Assembly (NCBI RefSeq): GCF_000143535.2
Contig: NC_037312.1
Location: forward strand, 1,302,001-1,366,000
DNA: 64,000 nt
Origin: Botrytis cinerea B05.10
Lineage: Eukaryota; Ascomycota; Leotiomycetes; Helotiales; Sclerotiniaceae
Reading direction: 5' to 3'
Shown here one piece after another: positions 1 to 11,516 of this stretch. The first letter of the stretch is position 1. Each line of letters starts with the position of its first letter. The position numbers were made by a program, and so were the translations under genes. The notes beneath the pieces are model-generated. The model was not told the origin of the DNA and ran no database searches. It saw only the letters and a program-made list of their open reading frames with translations.

Positions 1-372
1 TATTCTGTATGTTTGATCTTTCTTTTTTCCTTCTCACCTTATCTTCCATTACATCATCCCCTTAGAATCTCTCTTGCTCATCACCCTTCCCCCTTTTCCA
101 CACCATCCCCTCCCCCAAAATCGAAACATGAACTAACGCCCCCACCCCAGTGCGTAGACATAACCTTCGCACTCCCCGAAGACGTCGCCGAAGTAAACAC
201 CTCGAACTGCTTCAACTCCTCCGACATCTCCTTTGCAAACGTCTACACCATCAACGATGCCTCAGCCCCCGGAACTTCCTCCTCCGCCTCCTCCTCCGCA
301 TCTCCTTCGCGCTCGCTCTGGGCTGCTAGTCTCGCGAGCGTGCTGGGCATCGCTATGTGGAGTTTCTTGTAG
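1..372 (+). CDS. 3' end of a GPI-anchored, BIM1/X325-like secreted protein (partial)
   Basis: Only the last exon is in the window. An acceptor (branch-like aactaac at 131-137, ccccag ending at 150) opens an exon at 151 that runs to the TAG at 370-372. The exon begins Cys-Val-Asp-Ile-Thr-Phe and contains a second Cys in an Asn-Cys-Phe-Asn context. A short Ser/Ala-rich linker and a hydrophobic C-terminus ending in Trp-Ser-Phe-Leu follow, which is the layout of a GPI-attachment signal. Cys-containing DITF-like ends followed by a Ser-rich linker and GPI signal are typical of the fungal X325/BIM1 copper-binding, LPMO-like family; that assignment is inference from a short fragment. Bases 1-150 are read as intron. 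The signal peptide and any copper-binding N-terminal His lie outside the window. The protein would be exposed at the outer plasma membrane or cell wall. Confidence 0.5.
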   Translation, partial: YSVCLIFLFSFSPYLPLHHPLRISLAHHPSPFSTPSPPPKSKHELTPPPQCVDITFALPEDVAEVNTSNCFNSSDISFANVYTINDASAPGTSSSASSSASPSRSLWAASLASVLGIAMWSFL

Positions 373-1057
373 GAGATGCGAGATGGAAAATGATCGGAGA
401 GAAATTTGTAATTTCTGGGAGATTACAAACGAAAGATGGGGAGGGGAGGGGAAGAGAAAAGATGAAAGATAATCAGAAGGAAATTCAAGGAAGCAGAAAC
501 AGGCAGCATTGTAGATATGATAAAATATGATATGATACCACGGGCAGATGATAGACGGACACATCAAGTGAGTGTCCCTGCCTCTATACCCAACAAATCG
601 AGATCGAAATCTCAAACCATGGGAACTGGGAACCGGGAACCGGGAATTGAAGCAGAGCATTCAAGTACCCAACGAGGAGCTACTTTGCATGTATGTATGA
701 GCACTCAGGCGTTTTATGGCGAGGATTGTGATTGGAAGGAATGATTTTTTTATTAATTTCATTTTAATTCTCGAGTTTCGAGTTTCGAGTTTCGATATTC
801 AATTTCTATCTCAATACAATCCAATTCAATACAATCATATCCTTTACTGCGCATTAAAAAAATATGCATTCATAATATATTATCTAATACATGCGCTGTA
901 TCGACAGACTAAAAGCTCAAAAGGCTTGAAAAGAAGAAAACAAATCATCCCGCAGCTATGCTTTAAAATTCTTAATTTCATTTCGTTCATGTATTCATTA
1001 TTTTTCGTTCCTGCACGATTCTTCCCCTCCCCCATTCAACGTATCCCCATCTATCCA
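373..1057. other. Intergenic, convergent 3' flanks
   Basis: Lies between the stop of the plus-strand GPI protein and the stop of the minus-strand Doa1 gene, so it holds two facing 3' UTRs. A short repeated motif (cgagttt) occurs at about 771-795. No conserved reading frame was found. Confidence 0.6.
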
Positions 1058-3520
1058 CTACGCAAGTAACTCTCTAATCTCCTTCCCAACATTCTTCACG
1101 CGAGGATCGGTAGCCTTCTTGACACAGCCATCCACCGCGGTCAAAACGCCATAAACATCTTTACCAGCCTCTCTAATCTCATCTCCCACAGTCAATAGCG
1201 TACCTAGGGCAACCAATCCTCTATATATAACCTCACTATCCACTTGTGTCTTCAAGATACTCGTAACTGTGTCTAACACCGCAAGAACCTGTTCGAAATC
1301 TGGGTCTGTTTCTGTGAATAGAACAGCGTAGTTGATATAAACAGTTGTAGCAGCTACCAATAAATTTCTATTGGTAGAGGATTGGATAGCTGCCTTAATC
1401 AAGCCATGGACTTTTTCGAAATTGTCAGTGGCTAATTGACGACCTTCAGTAGAATCGAAAAGATTAGCAAAACCACGAACGGCCATCATGACGTGATTTT
1501 CGGAAGGAGGTGAAGATTCCAAAGCAGCTTGTGAGAAAACATCGATAATGGACTCGCCACCGTTGCTACGGAAAGTTGCAGTTTCGGGCGCAATGGCTAG
1601 GAGACGAAGAAGATCGAGTCCAGCGAGTCGATCTTTGTAGGGCCAATGAGTTGAGAGTTTGATAGCTAAGTCAAGGCCTCCACTAACAGATTGAGAAGTC
1701 TTTGTGGCGCCGGTAGATTCGAGATGTTTTCGGAGGTTTTGAAGAACTTCAAGCTCTTCAGGATTCAAAGATACACCCTTTTGACCATCATTAATTAATG
1801 CTTTGTTGACTTCTTCAATCTTCTTTTGCATCTTTGGTACTGAAGCCACAATGATCGAGAGATACTCTTTTTGTGGGAGAACCTTAGGTGGTGGTGGAAT
1901 ATTTGCAGGGGCCGAGGATTCTCCCTCGCCTGGTCGGTATCTTTGATCGCTACCCCATGCATCTGGTCCAGAACTTTCTTGAGTTTGGCCAATCGTAGCT
2001 CCTTGAGTATTGGTTGTGATGAAATTGGCTACTTGTTCCAAGTAGGTTACTGGAAGTTCATTATTCGCGATGAATTTTGTAGCAGCTTCATATGGGTTCT
2101 GAGATAAGTTGTAAGGGAGTTTGAGGGGAGGTTTGCCATCTTCAATGTCAACATCAAAGACATAATCATACTCCTTTCCGAGATACTCGACTTTCTTTCC
2201 GCTACTTCCAACAGCATCAACGACAGTGCCTACATTTATCCACTGACCCTGAGCTAGATAATAATTAGCTCAATACCCAACAGCAAACATCGAAAATGAC
2301 TTACCACTAGACCACGTATGTGCAGTAACAGCTCCATTCAATTCACGAATCATTTGAACTTGTCCCTCCTTGGTGCCACTCTTTTGTGCAAGAAATTCTG
2401 GTCCAGGAAGCTTCTCCTTATTGACTTCAGGTAACGATTGCTGAGGTATAGATGATTCCTTGACCGAGTCTTCAAATAGTGTTGTTGTCTCTGCATCTGC
2501 GAAACGTTCCGAATTTCTCGTGAAGACTCGCACCACTCTATCACTTGCGCCCGAAACAATATCCCCATTCTCTTCACAAACAGCTACACCCCAGACCGAA
2601 ATCGCGGGATGTGTAATTGTTTGAATACATTGACTGTCCTTCCATATTCTCAAGGTTCGATCTTCACCGGAACTGATAATTTCTCCGGAAGGTGTAGAGG
2701 CAATAGAATAAATGAAGTTTTCGTGTCCATGTAATTCTGCCACCTGTTTGCCAGAGAGAGTCCACAGTCTGATTACGCCATCATTACCTGCCGATGCGAA
2801 ATCTGCCCCGGATGAATGGCCTTTGGGTAACCTGCAAAGAGCTCGAACAACATCTGCACTTCCTCGAATGGTCCGCAGTAATTTGCCACCGGTATTAAAT
2901 ACTCTAATGAGTTTATCCGCACAAGCAGTGACGACAGTTTCCGAATCTATGGCAAGAACTGCCCAAACGCTTCCCTCGTGTCCTCTGAGAACCGATTCAC
3001 ATTCCCATTTTCCTAATGGCCATATTCTTGCTTCCGCATCCCAACTTCCACTGATTATAAATCGTCCGGCCGGATCGACATCCAAAGCACATATGTTGTG
3101 ACTGTGTCCGATAAGTAGAGCTTCCGCATTTTCTTCCGGTCCTTTCGAAGGTTGTCGAACTTCAATAACTGTGTCTTTTCCACCTGAGATGACGAGTCCG
3201 TCTGGAAATTGCGAGCTCGGGGGTAGGTATGTGACTGTATTTACGAACGCTGTTGCATGGGAGGAAATGGTGGCATCGAATATTGGTGGGTTATCTGAGA
3301 GTTGTTTCCATAGTCGTACTGTTCCATCTCTCGAAGCTGAAACTACGGCTTTCGCAGATGGGAAAGCTACAGCGCGAACCTATTTGTGAACAAGATGCTA
3401 TTAGTATATGTTGTCGTCACCAACATCCAGGTTGACCTTGTTGGAGAGTGGAGTACGGTATCATCAACCTACATCGTCTTCATGGCCAGCCAAAGATGCA
3501 GATAACTTGTATTCTGCCAT
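1058..3520 (-). CDS. doa1: Doa1/Ufd3/PLAA ubiquitin- and Cdc48-binding WD40-PFU-PUL protein
   Basis: Three exons on the minus strand: 3520-3473, 3379-2305 and 2253-1058, giving 772 residues. The first intron has a tactaat branch point; the junction joins Gly-His-Glu-Asp-Asp to Val-Arg-Ala-Val, the opening of the first WD40 blade in Doa1. The N-terminal half is a WD40 propeller with repeated GH...SVW / D..IRVF-type blades. The middle has a PFU-type ubiquitin-binding stretch (around Gln-Trp-Ile-Asn-Val-Gly and Tyr-Asp-Tyr-Val-Phe-Asp-Val). The C-terminal third is an all-helical Armadillo-like PUL domain, which binds Cdc48/p97 in yeast. Length matches the family (about 715-800). The role known for the family is control of ubiquitin pools, endosomal sorting and mitochondrial or ribophagy quality control with Cdc48. 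The ATG is the first one and begins the conserved N-terminus. It diverges from the STRAP gene across about 1 kb. Confidence 0.93.
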
Positions 3521-4547
3521 GTTGACTTGAATGAAATTACGTATTTAGTTTTCAAGAATTGACCGAATTATAAAGAGAAGAGAGAAAGAGTGCGAGAGTA
3601 TGAAAGGGCGTTGTTGTGTTTTGGGGAATAATGGACGTTGATTGTAGTGACAGTTCCACGTTTGACCATAAGCTTCCTTAAAGTTGCCCCTCTATAAGCA
3701 GGTAGGTACCGAAGCAATACCTAAGCAATACATGGACACGCGGGCAATGGCATTGGTGCAGGCATGTATCTGGGTGCCCTTGCTGTATGGAGCATGAACA
3801 AGTATGGAACGGCACGCACTTGGACCCTGCAATAAGATGGATTGCTTTATCAGCTTGTTATCCAGTACGAGTAGATGGCCCAGCGGTTACGGGCTCGTAC
3901 TCAGTCGTTCATTCGTCACTGGAATAAGTCAGTCACGGAACAACGCCCATCCAATCGACGATAGCAGTGGCTGCAACTTACTCATATCACCGTCCAGCAT
4001 CCAGTAACATCAACTCCCCGTCCCCCAAACGCGGATTGTTCATGCTGATTAGTCACTCGGGGTCGGATTAACTGCCTCCGTCCTGTTTCAAAAGAGAGCC
4101 TAAGATATTAGTGTAATTATAAGGTATGGTAGCTTAACTCTTGACCTCAATGAAACAAAAATCACAATTATCCCCCGAACGGAGTTCTCTTGCCTTCTTT
4201 CTCCTTTCCTCTTTCCTTTTCACCTCGAGGAAGTTGCCAAGTAGCTGTCTCGATCCCATCCAAGGCACCTCCAACAATCTACTCTACCTCTTAATCAACA
4301 TCTTACGAATTTAACGACGTTTAACGAATCTTCTTGAATAACAAACACTCTCTCTCTTTGACATATATTAGAGCAGTCTACCATCATCTCAGTGCGGTCA
4401 CTCCCACTCTTTCGCCGCAAAGTATACATCCACCCGCGACTACAAGCATCGATCTTTCTTCCCTCGAACGCCATCACAAGTCACAATACAGTTTCCAATC
4501 CTGGACACAAATTCGAACATTTAATACTTCAGTTCAAACATATTACA
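3521..4547. promoter_or_regulatory. Divergent promoter region between doa1 and the STRAP gene
   Basis: About 1 kb separates two start codons facing away from each other. The STRAP side holds a long pyrimidine-rich stretch (about 4190-4270) typical of fungal promoters and 5' leaders. An ATG at 4392 is in frame with the STRAP start without an intervening stop, so a longer N-terminus cannot be formally excluded. No other coding signal was found. Confidence 0.5.
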
Positions 4548-5815
4548 ATGGCGGGACCAGAGAACAATAAGCAATACGTTCCTTTGACATGCCATGGTCA
4601 CTCAAGACCTGTTACGCACATCAGCTTCTGTGGATTTGTGGACGGAAAGGACGATGAGTACTACATGATATCAGCATGTAAAGGTATGGCATACCCAATT
4701 GTCGGAAATGTTTCGAATCTGGAAATGTCTAATTCAATCTGCCAGACAACAACCCTATGCTAAGAAGCGGTATCAATGGCGACTGGTATGTTATAACGGG
4801 AATTTTGTTCCCGAAAGATGTTAATTGATGATCCTAGGATTGGTACTTTCTTTGGACACAAAGGCGCAGTTTATCAAGCTAGACTTTCTCCGGATGCTAA
4901 ATATGCTGCGACTGCTTCCGCAGATTTCACTGCGTATGCCATTTCCGCCAATATTGGGTGTCCTTTACTAACGAATGCACAGAAAAGTTTGGGATACGTA
5001 TACCGGAGAAACCCTGTATACTATTCAGCATCAGCATGTCGTTCGAGCTGTCGCATTCCCTCCCGATTCCGGTACCACTCTTGCGACAGGAGGAACTGAT
5101 AAGAAGCTTTTCATTTTCGACCTCGGGAAACTCAATTCTACGGGTGCAAATGGCGCAACTTCTAACGGCAATGGAAGCGACACTACAAATATTTCCCAGG
5201 ATGATGGCTTCGAGATTGGACCGGGTGTTCACAAAGGAACAATCAAGGCCGTCGTTTGGACTCGGGATCCAAATATCATAGTTACGGCAGCAGATGATAA
5301 AGTGATAAGATGGTGGGACTTACGCTCGCAATCTGTTGTTCAAGAACAAAAAGTCGACGGTGATATTGGCTCATGCGAATTTAGCAACATTGCATCTGGA
5401 CCAGGAGACATTGGTGAAGGATTACCTATTTTGTCGATTGCTGCAGGCAAAACTTTATATTTCTATGGTGGACCAGCTGCAAACACACTTATCAAGAAGG
5501 TTGTCTTGAATTATGAGGTTGCTAGCGTAGCTATTCATCCACTTCAAAGGAAATATATCACTGGTGGAATCAAGGATACATGGGCGAAGGTCTATGATTT
5601 CGACTCTGACCAAGAACTTGGTATGTTACGTTACCACCAATTTAGTGTAATCTTACTAACAAATGCTAGATGTTCACAAAGGTCATCATGGACCAATCTG
5701 GAGCATTAGCTTTTCTCCTGACGGAAAATTATATGCTACAGGCAGTGAAGACGGCACGATTAAGATGTGGAAGAATTGCCCTGGTTCTTTCGGATTATGG
5801 AGAGCGGAATCCTAG
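4548..5815 (+). CDS. STRAP/UNRIP-type WD40 protein
   Basis: Five exons: 4548-4683, 4746-4785, 4838-4933, 4983-5620 and 5670-5815, summing to 351 residues, nearly the length of human STRAP (350). All junctions keep frame and use standard GT-AG sites. The seven-blade WD40 pattern is clear: an N-terminal His-Gly-His-Ser-Arg-Pro-Val-Thr blade, a Phe-Gly-His-Lys-Gly-Ala-Val-Tyr blade with Ala-Ala-Thr-Ala-Ser-Ala-Asp, and a last blade ending in Thr-Gly-Ser-Glu-Asp-Gly-Thr-Ile-Lys. In animals the family member binds UNR and the SMN complex and modulates TGF-beta signalling; in fungi its role is poorly defined. eIF3i (Tif34) is the closest look-alike, but the blade sequences and C-terminus fit STRAP better. 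The chosen start, Met-Ala-Gly-Pro-Glu-Asn-Asn, lies just before the first conserved blade. It is convergent with the formin-like gene across 1.4 kb. Confidence 0.88.
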
Positions 5816-6332
5816 AGAGGTTGTAATAGATACGGCGCAGGCTCAATGAGCATACTGTACAATAGGAACGCGAGCGTCGTTTTCATATGAGATGAATGCG
5901 CACCGATGTGTCGAGCAGCGTAAAACACACGATTTACATCGAGTGGTTTAGCGAAGGGATGAGATCCCCAGCGCGATTTCAGATGAATAAATGAATTCAT
6001 CCAATGCGAAGGGTATATAAGTGCTATACATGCGCAACTGACATTGCTTGAAACGAAGTGATAAAAATGTGTATAATTATCCAAACATCTATTCTGTCTC
6101 TTCCTCTTCTTCTCCCTTATCCCGCCCATTCCAAACGTCGACCTCCCAACGTAAATCCCCAATGCAGATTCAGTACTACCTATATATTTACTCAGCCATT
6201 AACAGACTTTATATCATCCCATCCTGTCTCTTCCCACCCCATTCCACTACATCCTACCCACACAATAAAATCCAATCTACTTCTCAATTAAAAAAAAATA
6301 GCCACAACATCACAATATTGACTTGACATACA

Positions 6333-6380
<48 letters not shown>

Positions 6381-7239
6381 CGTACAAACACATCCACAAA
6401 GCTACATGCTGTATCATTTCATGAATAGTATTCCTATCTTATTATTATTATAATACCTCTTCTACCATCATCACCATCACCATCACCATCACTATCGTCA
6501 CCAGCACAATCACAACCACAATCACGATCCCAAGCCCTATCTATCTCTCTATCTACAAGATAAGCAAACACTCAATGATAACCAAAGTCATTATCCAAAC
6601 ATTGAACATAGAACATAGCAGCGGCAGCAGCAGCAGCGATCAATAAGTGAAGTTAAGTGAGTAGAAGAAAGGCAAACAAGCAAAGAGAAGCATGCTAGCT
6701 AAGCCACCAAAAAAAAAAGAGTTTAAAAATAAGAGATACAAATAACGCAAAAAACTACCATTGAATCATTTATCATAAAGTCATCATCAATCACGTCCCT
6801 GTCTTCTTCCTTTCTTGATCTCTTTCTCTCTTTCTTTCTTTCTTGATCTCTTTCTTTCTTTCTTCCTCCCTTCTCTGCTCTCTTCCATAATCTCTTCCCC
6901 TTCTTCCCCTTCTCTCCTCCTCACTCATATCCTCCACTCACTTTACAAAATCCTCCTACAAAACGTTATGCTTCAATCACAAAATATCCAGGACAATCAA
7001 TAATTACTCCAACACACCGACCCTGTTCATCCAACAAATCCTAGCCCCTTCCGACCAATTAAACCAAGCCCATACAACCATATAAAATAGAGTGATGTGA
7101 ACACTTTCCTTTGCAATTACTTCTTCTTTGCTCTCTCTGCCGTTTCTTTAATGTAGAAGTATGAACCACTGAGTCTTCTTCTTACATTTCCTCCCCCCTG
7201 ACAATTCAAGCTAAATGTGATGATAATATATTACCAACC
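5816..7239. other. Convergent intergenic region with several microsatellites
   Basis: Separates the stops of the STRAP gene (+) and the GBD/FH3 gene (-). It contains a CA/TA microsatellite (6329-6380), CACCAT-type trinucleotide runs (about 6464-6500), an AGC run near 6620-6640 and a TTTC-rich tract (about 6800-6880). Short open frames here are composed of these simple repeats and are not supported as genes. Confidence 0.6.
6329..6380. repeat. (CA)n-(TA)n compound microsatellite
   Basis: An uninterrupted run of about 16 CA dinucleotides passes directly into a TATATA run. It sits in the 3' intergenic space and is likely polymorphic in length. Confidence 0.9.
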
Positions 7240-9943
7240 TCAAAGCCAAGCATCCCCCCCATCATCAACTCTGTTCTGTGCGAAGCTCAACTTCATATCA
7301 ATCTTGGGAGGAGCGTTTTCCACTCCCGCACCAGCCACTTTCTTTGGAATGATATTCTTTCGCACCGGACTTTTGTTATCAGCACTAGGACCACATCTCA
7401 CATCCTTAGTCTCCCAGCCATCTTCAATTGCAGCCGCGACCCAACACCTTAAGCCCGCATGCACGCCACCATAGAATTTCTCTTTACAGAGACGCAAAGT
7501 AGAGCCCATACACTTTTCCCAACCGGAGACTCTCAGTTCTTCGCGGACTTGATTACGTTCATCAAGAGTGGGTAGAGATGCAATGCAGCCATTGACAATG
7601 TCGAGGTGGGAAGCAAGATAATTTGTTGCATCCCATTCAACACCTCCAACATATGGTGCAGCTGGAACTGGAGGAAGTTCTTGTGGGAAATGCTTGATCA
7701 TATATGGAAGATCAGGCGGGGTATCCTCGTGTCGCTCTGGAGAATGGCGGGAGTCTGGGCGAGGAATAACATTGAGATTGTGGAGAAAGATCCAAAATAC
7801 TTCTTTAGTAACATTACTAACCTCTTTGCACCAAACTCGATAAGGGCGCTGTCGACGCATGTCAAGTACAAAATCAACAGGGCGTTGCGATTCACTTGGT
7901 TCAGGGTCGCGAAGATAGGAGAGGAGGAATCGAGCTCTGGTTGCGCGTTCGTTAAGGGTAGCTGATTTGAGGTAAGTGAATAATAGTGAAGTGACAATGT
8001 TTCGAGTAGTAAATTCCGCTGGCCCCTTTTTCTCCTCGTCAAAAAGCATATGAAGAAGTGCGGGGAAAAGCGTCTTCTGAATAATGTTAAGATGTTGAAG
8101 TGCTAAAGCCGTGGTTGATAGAGCTTTCAAGCAAAGCAAAACTTCATGCAGTAAAGCATCTTCATGCTCCTCTCTGTATGTATGTCAGTCATTCTGCTCT
8201 CAATAATTGAATCAGTGTAACAAACCTCCACTCAACTTCCATAGTCCTATGTAGTAATCCCACTATCTCTTCCATTCCACCTTGACGAACAAAATTGTCA
8301 GTCCAGGCCACTGTTTCATTTCGTAATAATAGCCTGAGCTTATGTAACCTTCCGACCTCTACCGATTCTGGTTTCTGAACCTTCCTCAAGTATGAGACGA
8401 AATCATCCGGTGTCTGACCCTTTGCCTTGGCAATTAAATTCTGTGCTACTTGCGCGCCAGCGGAAGTAAGTGATTTACTTCCACCATTCAGAGACTCTGC
8501 AGATTTCCTGTTTCCCACAACACCTTCTGCCTTTTTATCTTTTTCGGCTGGTCGCTCCTTGCTAGTGGATCGCGAGAGTGTAAAGGTTCGACTTCTTGGT
8601 CTCTTCTTTTTCTTCACCTCTGGTGCTTCCTCGACCTTGGCATTTTCACCGCTTGTGTCACTACCATGACTGACTGGCCTAACATTTCTCGCAGCAGCGG
8701 TTTCGGCCCAATCTTGTTTTATAAAATCTTTCTTCATGGATTTGGCGAGATTTCTCATCTTCCCTCGTTGATGCTCTGGGATGTTCCGCCTATCCAACAT
8801 AGCCTCAAATTCGGTGTCGATATCTCTATCATTGAGAGGTCTGTCGGGCCCAAATGTCGCAGAAGTCGGTGTCTGTACCGGGACATATACTCCACTATCC
8901 CCTCTGGCCTTTGCTGTAAAGTTGGAAACTGCCGCCATGACTCGAGAGCCCCGAGTACTACTTGATGTTTTGATTGATGCAACTGATGTTTCGGTGCTAG
9001 ATCGTTGAAAGCTTGGTCTTGGTCTTAAATCCATAGAAGTTCGATAATCCAAACTCTTTTTCTTTTCCGTCGAGACTTGTCGCCTTGGAATGTCAACACT
9101 GGATCTGTTCTTGCTTTCCCCGCTAATGTTCCTATGAATGTCTTGGATACTGAAACTGCTGGGTAAATATGTGGAATGCGGCCGTATCGATACGCCTTCT
9201 CGGTTTACAACACTCGGTTGTGAGCTTTGTCCATTGTAAAAGCTTCGTTGTTTACTTGGTAAATGATGCTCAGGTGTATGAAGGTCGACTTGATCCTCTA
9301 AGAATTTACCTCCCAGAGGTTGTTTTGTGAACATGTCGCTCGAGAATTGTGAATATATTGGTGGTCGCGAAGCACGAGTCGCGGATTCTGGCACAGGCGA
9401 CGAGACCACCGGAGTCTGATTCTCCTTATCCTTTGAATCGCGCTGTGCTAGCTCTACATCTAACTTGAGGTTCTTCGAGGACCTTGGGCGGGTAAGGAGT
9501 CCAACAAGACTGGTCGAGGATTTAGTCTTTTTGGGTTTCGTCGAAGGTTTGTCCCGAATTGATGTACCCTTGGTAGGCTCCTTTGCTGGGCCTGCCAATG
9601 ACTTGAGTGACAATACGCTCATGGTCTTCTTGTGCAATCCTTTACCCGCATAACCGGTCTTAGGTCGAAGCCCCTCTTGCTGCGAGGTTGTGTACGGCGA
9701 GATGATTGACGAAGTTTGCTGGTTCCGTGGTATATCCGTGAGAGCGCGATGGTGGGTATAATCCGACGGCGACGGCATATCCTCGAAGGCTGGCGAAGCT
9801 ACAAAAACGTCATTTGGTGAAGTCGCGGGCGAAAGAGTCGAGCCGTCGGAAGTTGTGCGCTTATGCATAAATGCTTTCAATACCGAAGCTGTCTTGGGGC
9901 GTTTGGAATGCACTGATTCTGGGTACGGGAAACTGGTCGCCAT
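7240..9943 (-). CDS. Formin-like Rho GTPase-binding protein (GBD/FH3 only)
   Basis: Two exons, 9943-8226 and 8173-7240, encode 883 residues. The intron joins Glu-Trp-Arg to Glu-Glu-His-Glu-Asp-Ala-Leu-Leu-His-Glu, matching the continuous helix of formin GBD/FH3 domains. Residues 1 to about 370 are Ser/Thr/Lys-rich and probably disordered. From about 375 (Phe-Glu-Ala-Met-Leu-Asp...Ile-Pro) to about 830 the sequence reads as the Drf_GBD plus FH3 armadillo region. No Pro-rich FH1 and no FH2 actin-nucleating domain follow; the frame ends naturally at 7240. The family therefore likely binds an activated Rho/Rac/Cdc42 GTPase without nucleating actin. Similar stand-alone GBD proteins in fungi are annotated as Rid1-like GTPase-binding proteins; I recall that name but cannot verify orthology. 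The start at 9943 is an ATG followed by Ala-Thr-Ser. Confidence 0.8.
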
Positions 9944-10683
9944 GATGAACGGTAGCTATGGAGTACCTGGGCAGGCAGGTCGGTCGGCAGGTAGCAGTGC
10001 CAGGTCGAGATTATGCTCGAGACGTTGTATAATTAAACCGGGCTGCGTTACAAATATCTAGCATATGCGACAGTGGAAAACAAAAGCTTGGGTATGGGAC
10101 GGGTGTTGTGGTTTACTGCTATGCAAGCAAAGGCTAACTCATGGCAATTCAATCAAGAATCAGGGTAAAGCCAAGTGCGGCGACGGAGGAAAGTTAATAA
10201 GTAAAGGAAGATAAAGTAAAGGGCAGGTAGAGGCAGAGGTTGGGGAGCAGTACGGCGGGAATGTTTTAATAAAGCGTGGGAGGGTTTGGATCGAAATGAA
10301 ATAAATGGTTTTAATGTAATGTAAGGTAATGTAAGGAAATGTAAGGAAATGGAATTGGGATTGGGGTGAATGGATGGATTGGATGGATGGGATGGATTGG
10401 ACGGATTGGATGGCTCTTGTGATCAAACCCCATCCGGCCAATCGTGCCCATTGATTTGTTTAGACCTGTGTTGGGGGACATTTAGTGTAATTGCGTTGCT
10501 ACGGGCAACGTGCAAAAGGAAGTCGCGTATTCATGTGGTGTATTTGTGATTTATGCGCAGTGGTGGGGATTTAGAGGCATTTACCTGTGTTTACGTGCAT
10601 TTACGGGCATTTACAGATGGATGCGATGTCTGGATGCATTATGCATGCTTACCTGAGAAGGAGGGAGAGATTGGTAAGGCAAG

Positions 10684-10838
10684 CGACCATGATAACGGAA
10701 GACGGCCATAATAGTTCAATCCGACCATAATAACTAAATACGACCATGATAATAACTCAATCCGACCATAATAACTAAATCCGACCATAATAACTAATAA
10801 ATCCGACTATAATAACTCAATCCGACCATAATAACTAC
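10684..10838. repeat. 19-bp minisatellite, eight copies
   Basis: Eight head-to-tail copies of a unit close to cgaccataataactaaatc start at about 10684, 10703, 10722, 10741, 10763, 10782, 10804 and 10823. Two copies carry an extra 3 bases. The copies differ by single substitutions, so this is not a sequencing stutter. It lies about 0.75 kb upstream of the GBD/FH3 start codon. Confidence 0.9.
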
Positions 10839-11024
10839 CTAGGTACCAACTTGCAACTTCCACTCCTGCGAATACCAAGCTCCCAAGATCATCATTTCCA
10901 AGGTTGTGCTCAAATTGCATCCCAGACCACAAACCGTCGTGATGATGACTGCCATATTTATTATTATTGCATTACATATACATACATTGCACTCATTGCC
11001 TGTCTACGACCTGAGCTCTTCCTT

Positions 11025-11064
11025 CCTTCTTCTTCTTCTCCTTCTTCCTCTCCTTCTTCTTCTT

Positions 11065-11095
<31 letters not shown>
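11025..11095. repeat. (CTT)n microsatellite
   Basis: Near-perfect CTT trinucleotide run with a few interruptions, followed by further CTC/CCT-rich sequence. It produces artefactual poly-Leu or poly-Ser open frames. Confidence 0.9.
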
Positions 11096-11098
<3 letters not shown>

Positions 11099-11516
11099 CT
11101 TCCTCTTCCTCCTCCCTCCCATCCAATCACCACCCTTGCTCCTCACGACTGTCTATCGTGCCATACCTAGTACTCACCTTACCTTACTCAATCCGTACCA
11201 AGAATTTGACAATCAATCAGTTCAAGAGCAAAATTGTCAATAATTTCAATAATTCAATGGATCAATGGATCAATGGATCCCTCGGAACTTCGTCGAGCGA
11301 AAACTCAATTTTCCATTTTCATTGTTTGAAGGATTAATAAAACCTCCCTCACAATGCTGGTTGGCCTGCTACCGTCTAACTCTATGATGATTAGGTGTAT
11401 GCTTATATGCTTAAATCTCATCTAAACCCCCCCCCCCCAAGCAACTTTTGCAAACGCTTCCCTACCTGCACAAAATGAAACCTCTCCTCTCAGGTCCGGG
11501 GATTATCTACCGACTC

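Larger units (their letters stand above)
9944..11516. promoter_or_regulatory. Upstream region of the GBD/FH3 gene, rich in tandem repeats
   Basis: Lies between the start of the GBD/FH3 gene and the stop of the Aim32-like gene. It holds runs of a gtaatgtaagg-type repeat and a ggattggat repeat (10310-10420), gcatttac repeats (10570-10620), a 19-bp minisatellite (10684-10838) and a CTT microsatellite (11025-11095). No protein homology was seen. Confidence 0.55.

Noticed and set aside
6329..6380. CA/TA tract considered as a replication or regulatory element
   Set aside because: It is a simple compound microsatellite between convergent genes with no accompanying motif.
10851..11337. Open frames of 119-143 codons over the CTT tract
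   Set aside because: They are translations of a microsatellite (poly-Leu/poly-Ser) without family support or splice signals.
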